A stretch of 36,758 nucleotides of DNA from Dialister sp. (GTDB taxonomy: Bacteria; Bacillota; Negativicutes; Veillonellales; Dialisteraceae): positions 1 to 36,758 of the forward strand of contig JAIJLI010000005.1 of the NCBI GenBank assembly GCA_022722495.1, given 5' to 3'. The notes beneath the pieces were generated by a model. It was not told the DNA's origin and ran no database searches. It worked only from the letters and a program-made list of their open reading frames with translations. This document shows positions 31,504-36,758 of this stretch, piece after piece. Position numbers and translations under genes: made by a program. The stretch's first letter is position 1, and each line of letters starts with the position of its first letter.

Positions 31504-32655
31504 ATGAAATACAAAAGATTAGACTTCAAATACACGCCTCTGCAGGTGAACACATCCAAGACAATATCAGGCAGCGTTCCGCTCGAACAGACTTATGACG
31601 CCAACCAGAATGAGTATGCTCCAAATTACGAGTTGACACCATGCGCCTTGCAACCGGTCGTTGGTATAATCGACAGAGATAACATACTCGAGAGTGGTCG
31701 TGTCAATAGTGAACTGACAGATGTCGCCTGGTACAGAGTCGAGAATGGTGTGGAGGGGAATGCGCTGGCTTCGACACCCAGGAAGCATGTCATCACCTCG
31801 ACCGGCAATGATGCCGGCAAACTGCTCTGGTATGTCAACGCAGCGCCGCAGAAACCGATTCTGCTCAGATTCAAGGCGAAGTACCTGGACAGCCGGACAA
31901 ATAAGGTTCACAGAATTATGATGGACTATTCCATCAGCTGCAAGAATGCGACCCTCTACAAGCCGACGCTGCTGCTTTCGAGTGGTGACCGATACTATAA
32001 TCCGCTTCGTGATACAGACAAGCAGGTCATCAATGCATCTCTGCGCCTCGGATCAGAGGAGTGCGCTAAGGAGAAGAGGCTGTTCATCTGGGAGATTCTC
32101 CGTGATCGAGGTCAGTTCTCTGCCATTACAGCAGATGACCTCGAAATCAAAGTTTCTGCCGATGGTACATCGGTTACTCTAGACCGCTCGCTCATGGGCA
32201 AGCGCATCTGCATCAGATGCAGGGCTAAATTCTCGGCTGATGGCAATCCGGCAAGCGTAGATCTGAGTGATGCTACACCGAACAGAATTGTCAATATCGT
32301 CCGCAGGATACCATTCTACGATTACGATATCCTCGACACGGTCGACGAGGTTCTGCCCGACACGAAGGTAGTAAACCCAGCGGCAACCATCTCTGACAAT
32401 GTCGGAGAAATTGCGAACCCGACAAGAGAACTGCAGGTCCTCTGGTGGATGGCACCGAATAACTCGATACACTTTGAGAACGCAGTCCTTGTCGGACATG
32501 GCATGTCTCCGAGCGTACCTACAGATCTGCTGGATCCGAACAGGGGAGCTATCCTTGCGTTGGAAGTTAAAGACCTCGATCCTTTAGCTCTGGCTATGGA
32601 TGCCGACGGCAAGGTCTTCGTGGACGCAGATGGCAATCCGTTCATTTTTCACTAA
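31504..32655 (+). CDS. Tail-associated beta-rich protein
   Basis: This 383-aa protein (start ATG 31504) is beta-rich with recurring tandem fold units, for example 'DVAWYRVENGVEGNALASTP' and 'LLRFKAKYLDSRTNKV', reminiscent of Ig-like modules. The C-terminus contains short acidic repeats, 'DADGKVFVDADGNPFIF'. It starts 11 bp after the previous stop. A tail fibre or baseplate role is inferred from neighbours. No membrane segment or enzyme motif is visible. Confidence 0.55.
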   Translation: MKYKRLDFKYTPLQVNTSKTISGSVPLEQTYDANQNEYAPNYELTPCALQPVVGIIDRDNILESGRVNSELTDVAWYRVENGVEGNALASTPRKHVITSTGNDAGKLLWYVNAAPQKPILLRFKAKYLDSRTNKVHRIMMDYSISCKNATLYKPTLLLSSGDRYYNPLRDTDKQVINASLRLGSEECAKEKRLFIWEILRDRGQFSAITADDLEIKVSADGTSVTLDRSLMGKRICIRCRAKFSADGNPASVDLSDATPNRIVNIVRRIPFYDYDILDTVDEVLPDTKVVNPAATISDNVGEIANPTRELQVLWWMAPNNSIHFENAVLVGHGMSPSVPTDLLDPNRGAILALEVKDLDPLALAMDADGKVFVDADGNPFIFH

Positions 32656-32676
32656 TCATCATTTATAATATAATAT

Positions 32677-32961
32677 ATGGAAAGATACATCAAGGCAAAT
32701 CGCAAGGTCGTGGAGTTGCTTCAGCTGACCGAGGACAGAACTGAGCTGCAGGATGGCAATTTCATTCTCTGGTGTCAGGATATCCTACAGCTTGGGGAAC
32801 CTATCGAGTTCGAGGAGACGCTGTCCAGAATAGGCGCTATCGCTATGGATGGCAAGACCGCCTGCATGGAGCAGGAAGGCAAAGTGTGCAACAAGCTGCC
32901 TGTAGCTACAGACAGCAGATTCATCATGACAGAGCAGAGAGAGGAGGCAGAAAATGAGTAG
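32677..32961 (+). CDS. Small phage tail-region protein
   Basis: This 94-aa protein is acidic at its end ('TEQREEAENE') and contains 'LWCQDILQLGEPIEFEETLS'. It could be a small tail-assembly chaperone or accessory. No family is recognised. It is followed by the next gene with an 8-bp overlap. A shadow frame on the other strand is rejected because of the tight spacing on the plus strand. Confidence 0.5.
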   Translation: MERYIKANRKVVELLQLTEDRTELQDGNFILWCQDILQLGEPIEFEETLSRIGAIAMDGKTACMEQEGKVCNKLPVATDSRFIMTEQREEAENE

Positions 32962-34048
32962 CGCAAGTAAGTCGGCAACTATCAAGTTCATACCAAAGAT
33001 GGGTACATTTACTCCGTCTATCCAGTCGCCTGACGGAGATATCTACCAGGAGTACCAGAGAAATGGGGATGTTGTGACTGTCTATCCGGATTTCTCGCAG
33101 ACGCAGCCGAAGCTGTACTTCGTTGTCATCTCATCGAGAACAGCAGAAGGCATCAGTACACCAACCTCCATGAAGTACTTCTTCAATGATACGGAGATTC
33201 CTTTCAATTCTGCAAGCAAGTCTACAGGACTGTTTGACGGTCTCTTTGAGATTATCAGACCAAGTGCTTCGCAATTATATTGGGGACTGAAAATCTGCAA
33301 CAACCTGGTTAAGGTTTCCAATTATAGCGGCATTACAATCAAGATGGTCGGTACCATCACAGAGCGTTCTGGGCAGCAGGAGGCTACAGATGAGATTCAG
33401 GCTAGCTACGATATCCCCGTTGGTCCTTACACAGGAGTCGCCTATCGTGTGACCATTAAAGCTCCGGCTAGTGATACGCACAACTTCGTTCTGGGTAGCA
33501 AGGATGACAGCTGCCAGCTCGAAGCCAAAGTCACGCAAGGCAACGAAACTCTGACAGCAGGACTATACTACAAGTGGTATAAAGCAGTCAATAGCATCAC
33601 AGGTTGGGAGCAGATTGCAGGAGCGAGTGCCAAGATCCTCACCGTCAAGGCATCAGATGTTGATTGCACGAGGGAGTTCATGGTGGAAGTGTACAACGAC
33701 AAGGCCATGGGCAAGGATAATATGCTGGGTTTCGACTTCCAGACTGTCATCGATGCGTCAGATCCGTACGATATTGAGCCCAACCCGACACCGGCTGATG
33801 AGTCTATCAGCGAGGACGAGGCTGGCAATGGTACTGTGACCTATACTCCGAGACTGATTGTCAGGGGTAAGTCTGAGGCTATCGATAGCAAGTTCTATTT
33901 CACGCTGAAGTCAGGTTCTGGTGTTGTCCTCAATACTGAGGCGGCACGCAAACCTACTGTCCAGCTGAGTTCATTTGCTGTGACCAGGGCAGACTGCGAG
34001 CATGCCGGTTACAGCAGCGTCGCATTAACGATTCAATCAGTCAAGTAG
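32954..34048 (+). CDS. Tail-associated protein with Ig-like repeats
   Basis: This 364-aa protein looks like a series of beta-sandwich modules, with Tyr-Lys-Trp and Ser-Gly pairs such as 'LYYKWYKAVNSITGWEQIAG' and 'YDIPVGPYTGVAYRVTIKAP'. It lacks a signal peptide and membrane segment. It overlaps the small gene by 8 bp and is followed after 3 bp by the next gene. A structural role in the fibre or baseplate is inferred from position and fold; no sequence motif proves it. Confidence 0.5.
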   Translation: MSSASKSATIKFIPKMGTFTPSIQSPDGDIYQEYQRNGDVVTVYPDFSQTQPKLYFVVISSRTAEGISTPTSMKYFFNDTEIPFNSASKSTGLFDGLFEIIRPSASQLYWGLKICNNLVKVSNYSGITIKMVGTITERSGQQEATDEIQASYDIPVGPYTGVAYRVTIKAPASDTHNFVLGSKDDSCQLEAKVTQGNETLTAGLYYKWYKAVNSITGWEQIAGASAKILTVKASDVDCTREFMVEVYNDKAMGKDNMLGFDFQTVIDASDPYDIEPNPTPADESISEDEAGNGTVTYTPRLIVRGKSEAIDSKFYFTLKSGSGVVLNTEAARKPTVQLSSFAVTRADCEHAGYSSVALTIQSVK

Positions 34049-34051
34049 TCT

Positions 34052-34828
34052 ATGACAGTAATAACAAGAACTATTAATTATATCCGCAAGGCTGTCAAGG
34101 GTGAGAAAGGCAGCGTCCTTCGAGGTCCGCAGCTGTGGAATACCTGCAGCAATGGATACACATTCGAAGCGGGTGGAGAAGGTGAAGAGTGGAAGGATGT
34201 TGTCTTATATAATGGCAATAGCTATTCCTGCATCAAGACGCACGTCAAGACTGCAGATAATTATCCGGGATCTGCAGCAGATCTGAACAACCATTATTGG
34301 CGACTGGGTCAGTCTATCGAACTCATCATAGCCCACATCATCCTCGCCCAGTACCAGATGGTAGAGAACCTGGGTGTCCGAACCATCGAGATGAAAGATA
34401 AGGACGGCAATGTAGTCTTCAGAGCTAAGGACGGCGATCTCGTTTGCAAGGGAGGAATATTCCAGAATGTCAGCGTCTCTGGAGATGTCTCTGTCGGAAG
34501 ACTGAGATACAACGTGAATACTGTAACTGATGGTGCTAGTGTCATAAATGGCTCTTTCATCCGGGGTGGCGGAACCTATGTCCTACCACACCTGAAAGAT
34601 GAAGAATTCATGCACATCGTTGTCTTCAATCCTATCATAACTCGCAGTTCACCGCCAGCGAAACTTAAAGGCGAGGAGAAAATGGACGTATTCATGGAGG
34701 CAGGCAGCAGTTTCTTAACGAGAAGAGAGACTACCATAGGAGTTGAAGGGTGGTGTGAGCTAATCGGCACGAACCATCTTGGTCATACAATATGGGTATA
34801 TAATAATGTAGAAAATAATCAAAATTAG
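34052..34828 (+). CDS. Tail-associated protein with KGEKG motif
   Basis: This 258-aa protein carries the pattern 'IRKAVKGEKGSVLRGPQLWN' near its start, which is common at the beginning of collagen-like or fibre-attachment proteins in Bacteroidota phages. The rest is strand-rich with 'GNVVFRAKDGDLVCKGGIFQ' and 'GASVINGSFIRGGGTYVLPH', which fit a beta-helix or shaft-like fold. It precedes the DGR target by 11 bp and may be the shaft or adaptor that holds it. This is inference from fold and order. Confidence 0.5.
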   Translation: MTVITRTINYIRKAVKGEKGSVLRGPQLWNTCSNGYTFEAGGEGEEWKDVVLYNGNSYSCIKTHVKTADNYPGSAADLNNHYWRLGQSIELIIAHIILAQYQMVENLGVRTIEMKDKDGNVVFRAKDGDLVCKGGIFQNVSVSGDVSVGRLRYNVNTVTDGASVINGSFIRGGGTYVLPHLKDEEFMHIVVFNPIITRSSPPAKLKGEEKMDVFMEAGSSFLTRRETTIGVEGWCELIGTNHLGHTIWVYNNVENNQN

Positions 34829-34839
34829 AATAGCTGGAA

Positions 34840-36273
34840 ATGGAAGGTAAAAAATTCAATTCCGTGACGAAAGTCACAACCGTCAACAGCAACCAGAGAG
34901 TGCTGTTGACAGACCAGAATGGCAATGTCACTAGCATCGGTATGGATGCGCTCAAGGCTGACCTTGCTATTGGTCAGCATGCCTGGTGCGGAAGAGTGTG
35001 GGCCACCGCCAACGCAACGCCTAAGGCGGCATCATATGTTGGCTCACTCGAGATTCTGAAGGAGTTGCCATACATCCTCGGATTAGGTGGGTATCTGGTC
35101 AAGAATGACCACAGCCGCAGAAAGCTCGACAGCAAGGATCACTACAAGTATGCTACTGGTGAACCAGCAAAGCTGGATGGTTCTGAAGGTCACTACCAGT
35201 GGGGATGGGGCAGAGAGTTCTACTTCGTCACCAAGGATGTCGGTGGCCTCCATTACGAGATGATCGGTCTCAAGCCTATCCCTGGCGAGTACAACTACAA
35301 AATCCCTATCGGCTCCATCTCCGCCTCAGGCTTCGCCACCATCGAGCGCAGCACAGGCAGACTCGTCAGCTTCATCAACACAGGCTCTGACTACCGAGGA
35401 GGCAACAACGATGCCTCCCTTGACGGCACCAACCGCACCCTCTGCGGCAAGCCGGCAAGCTCGCAGACCACAGAATACTTCCGTGCCGCCGCACGCAAGA
35501 ATGGCAAGGGGTGGCTCTGCACCACCATGCGACACACCACCATCATCGCCGCACTCATCGGGGTCATCATGGGCACACACTACGACCAAGATGCCGTCAA
35601 CACCGCCAAAGACTCCAACGGTCTCTACCAGGGCGGTCTCGGTGCAGGCACCTCAAACTTCAACTGGGATACCTGGGGCACTTACAACTCCTACCGCCCA
35701 TTCCTCCCCATGTCCGCAGGCATCGAGCTGGGCGACAGCGTGGGCGAGACTACCTACGCAGTCAAAAATGACGCTGGCACCACGGTCTACACAGCCAAGG
35801 TCTCCAGCTTCTTCGGTCTCAAGCACGCACAGGGCGGCTACCTCTGGCGCATGATGGATGACGAGCAGGTGCGCATCAACTCCGATACCACAGCCACACA
35901 CCTCGTCGCACCATCCATCTACGGCTCATGGACCATCGGCTCAGCCACGGGCATGAAGGCTTACAGCACATCGCCTGCCACAGGCGAGGGCTACATCACC
36001 CGACTCTCCATGGAGCATTTGGAGAATTTCGCCACGGCCGTCGGAGGCAGCGAGACCACATACTGGACTAGCTATTTCTGGAATACTTCCAAAGCTACGA
36101 GCGGTTTCCGTCTCTGCCTGCGTGGGTGTAGCGCTTACTTTGGCGGTCGATGCGGTTCTTCGGCTCTCTTCGTTAACAATGATGTCTCGCATGCCAACGG
36201 TTACATCGGCGCCGCTCTCTGCGAAGCAGCATCCGAGTGGTCTGTGGAGCCAGAGTATTACGCAGCTGCCTAA
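34840..36273 (+). CDS. DGR-diversified receptor-binding or tip protein
   Basis: This 477-aa protein is the target of the DGR. The N-terminal part (to about residue 140) contains 'LTDQNGNVTSIGMDALKADL' and is probably the virion-binding portion. The C-terminal part is Gly/Ser/Thr/aromatic-rich, as expected for a C-type-lectin-like ligand-binding fold, and contains the variable repeat at residues 422-461. Nine residues differ from the template translation: S431, Y433, F434, R437, A442, F444, H451, Y455 and C461 (template N, N, N, Q, T, N, N, N, N). Sixteen residues follow the repeat. It is likely a tail tip or fibre adhesin that changes host binding. GC-rich codon style changes near 35280, which suggests a mosaic. 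Confidence 0.85.
   Translation: MEGKKFNSVTKVTTVNSNQRVLLTDQNGNVTSIGMDALKADLAIGQHAWCGRVWATANATPKAASYVGSLEILKELPYILGLGGYLVKNDHSRRKLDSKDHYKYATGEPAKLDGSEGHYQWGWGREFYFVTKDVGGLHYEMIGLKPIPGEYNYKIPIGSISASGFATIERSTGRLVSFINTGSDYRGGNNDASLDGTNRTLCGKPASSQTTEYFRAAARKNGKGWLCTTMRHTTIIAALIGVIMGTHYDQDAVNTAKDSNGLYQGGLGAGTSNFNWDTWGTYNSYRPFLPMSAGIELGDSVGETTYAVKNDAGTTVYTAKVSSFFGLKHAQGGYLWRMMDDEQVRINSDTTATHLVAPSIYGSWTIGSATGMKAYSTSPATGEGYITRLSMEHLENFATAVGGSETTYWTSYFWNTSKATSGFRLCLRGCSAYFGGRCGSSALFVNNDVSHANGYIGAALCEAASEWSVEPEYYAAA
36103..36222 (+). repeat. DGR variable repeat (VR)
   Basis: This 120-bp stretch is aligned without gaps to 36515-36634 (offset 412). They differ at 13 positions: 12 are A in the template copy (four A-to-G, seven A-to-T, one A-to-C) and one is a silent C-to-T at 36216. 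The first 28 bases are identical, and the homology ends abruptly on both sides. This adenine-specific pattern is the signature of mutagenic retrohoming. The 3' GC-rich part (about 36204-36215) is the probable start site for homing (IMH). Confidence 0.95.
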
Positions 36274-36280
36274 AGTCTGC

Positions 36281-36399
36281 AAAAGCTTGCTGGGTGTCCA
36301 AAAGTTTGCTAGGTGTGCATCAGCATACAGGGCAACCGCGGCGTAGCCGCAAGCACCCAGCGAGCGCAGCTCGCACCCTCAGATACCGCCTTTGGCGGT
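36281..36399 (+). other. Hairpin cluster between VR and TR
   Basis: This non-coding stretch has three perfect hairpins: GCGGC/GCCGC (36338-36350), GCGAGC/GCTCGC (36360-36374) and ACCGCC/GGCGGT (36385-36399), each with a 3-nt loop. GCTGGGTG (36289-36296) can pair with CACCCAGC (36354-36361) to enclose the first. A 17-bp direct repeat with two mismatches occurs at 36281-36297 and 36300-36316. DGR targets in other phages have a hairpin downstream of the VR that aids homing, so this cluster may play that part. Confidence 0.55.
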
Positions 36400-36470
36400 C
36401 GGCGACCAAAATTTTTAGCCCATATTGGCAAAAAAACGCTCTTTGACTTCTTTCCATCCGATTTTTTTAT

Positions 36471-36478
36471 TAACTTTG
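36471..36478 (+). promoter_or_regulatory. Candidate promoter of the template RNA
   Basis: TAACTTTG matches the -7 consensus and lies 36 bp before the template repeat core. A TTTG at 36442-36445 is 25 bp upstream, longer than ideal. It would allow the template RNA (and a downstream reverse transcriptase) to be made separately from the fibre operon. Confidence 0.6.
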
Positions 36479-36514
36479 CAGTGGTTTTCTAACCAGGGTG
36501 TGACCCTTGGTGCT

Positions 36515-36634
36515 GGTTTCCGTCTCTGCCTGCGTGGGTGTAACGCTAACAATGGCGGTCAATGCGGTTCTTCGACTCTCAACGTTAACAATGATGTCTC
36601 GAATGCCAACGGTAACATCGGCGCCGCCCTCAAC
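36515..36634 (+). repeat. DGR template repeat (TR)
   Basis: This is the unmutated copy of the VR, lying 292 bp downstream of it in the same orientation. It contains 25 adenines in 120 bp, most in AAC, AAT or CAA codons in the reading frame of the target, the codon choice that gives the broadest amino-acid variation. Twelve of these positions differ in the VR. It is transcribed into the RNA that the DGR reverse transcriptase copies. A frame running through it is not treated as a gene. Confidence 0.93.
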
Positions 36635-36657
36635 TTAAACACTAGAGACTCTCTTAT

Positions 36658-36682
36658 ACAGGGCTATCGTTTGCTACCCTGT
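36658..36682 (+). other. Hairpin downstream of the template repeat
   Basis: ACAGGG (36658-36663) pairs with CCCTGT (36677-36682), with a 13-nt loop, 24 bp after the template. It may be part of the template RNA structure needed for reverse transcription priming. No T-run follows, so it is not a terminator. Confidence 0.35.
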
Positions 36683-36746
36683 TCGAGATAATAGGGTCAG
36701 TCCTCGCCCCATGGCGATACATACACACACCAAGATTAGCTGGTAG

Positions 36747-36758
36747 ATGATGACAATA
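36747..36758 (+). other. Possible start of the next gene, cut by the window
   Basis: ATGATG at 36747-36752 opens a frame to the window edge (four codons only). The DGR reverse transcriptase is normally encoded just downstream of the template, so this could be its first codons, but there is too little sequence to claim it. Confidence 0.15.

Larger units (their letters stand above)
5780..36758. mobile_element. Prophage (partial, right end outside window)
   Basis: From the repressor gene rightward the genes form a phage programme: repressor with operators, small early genes, primase-helicase, maturation protease, capsid, terminase, portal, connectors, tail or fibre genes and a DGR. The left boundary is inferred from the switch from host genes to phage genes between about 5620 and 5780. 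Integrase, tape measure and lysis genes are not seen, so its life cycle and tail type are open. An accessory block at 18.6-24.6 kb sits inside the structural region. Confidence 0.8.

Noticed and set aside
35326..35901. Overlapping frames on both strands in the GC-rich half of the DGR target
   Set aside because: They arise from the C-ending codon bias; the 477-aa frame covers them and carries the VR in phase.
36425..36691. Plus-strand frame of 88 codons over the template repeat
   Set aside because: The frame is a by-product of the template being a copy of the target coding sequence; its first part spans the promoter region.

Overview
The window reads as Bacteroidota DNA, most likely a gut Prevotella/Segatella-type organism. 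Evidence: promoters follow the Bacteroidota pattern (-33 TTTG, about 20 bp, then -7 TAnnTTTG) throughout, Shine-Dalgarno sequences are mostly weak, and the host genes have Bacteroidales-like order and composition. Species assignment is inference.

Left end (1-5620), host chromosome, minus strand: a co-directional cluster tetR -> fabG -> rluA-type pseudouridine synthase -> tamB-like envelope gene (cut by the window edge). The tetR promoter carries a perfect palindrome between its -33 and -7 boxes. Upstream is a terminator whose arms can re-pair in an attenuator-like way.

From about 5780 to the right edge: a prophage or phage-like element whose right end lies outside the window. A leftward Xre-type repressor faces a rightward early operon of five small genes and a 976-aa primase-helicase. 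Two pairs of an operator ACTAA-N6-TTAGT sit at the early promoter and at a second promoter near 10.95 kb, suggesting a two-site repressor regulon. The morphogenesis region follows: ClpP-like maturation protease fused to a coiled-coil (scaffold-like) tail, major capsid protein, a PLD-like protein, small-terminase candidates and the large terminase.

An accessory block (18.6-24.6 kb) interrupts the structural genes between terminase and portal. It is divided into small units, each with its own promoter and/or terminator: a phosphoribosyltransferase plus RadC pair of the type found on conjugative elements, a tightly overlapping three-gene unit, a secreted small protein, and a four-gene unit behind a leader with three copies of one 14-15 nt element in alternating orientation (possible RNA switch).

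Structural genes resume at 24.6 kb: a 353-aa protein, portal-like protein, connector and completion genes, and a run of fibre or baseplate-type proteins. The last of these (34840-36273) is the target of a diversity-generating retroelement (DGR). Its variable repeat (36103-36222) and a downstream template repeat (36515-36634) are 120 bp each and differ at 13 positions; 12 of these are adenines in the template. The template has its own promoter-like site and is preceded by a dense hairpin cluster. The reverse transcriptase gene should lie just beyond the right edge. No integrase, tape-measure or lysis gene is visible in the window.
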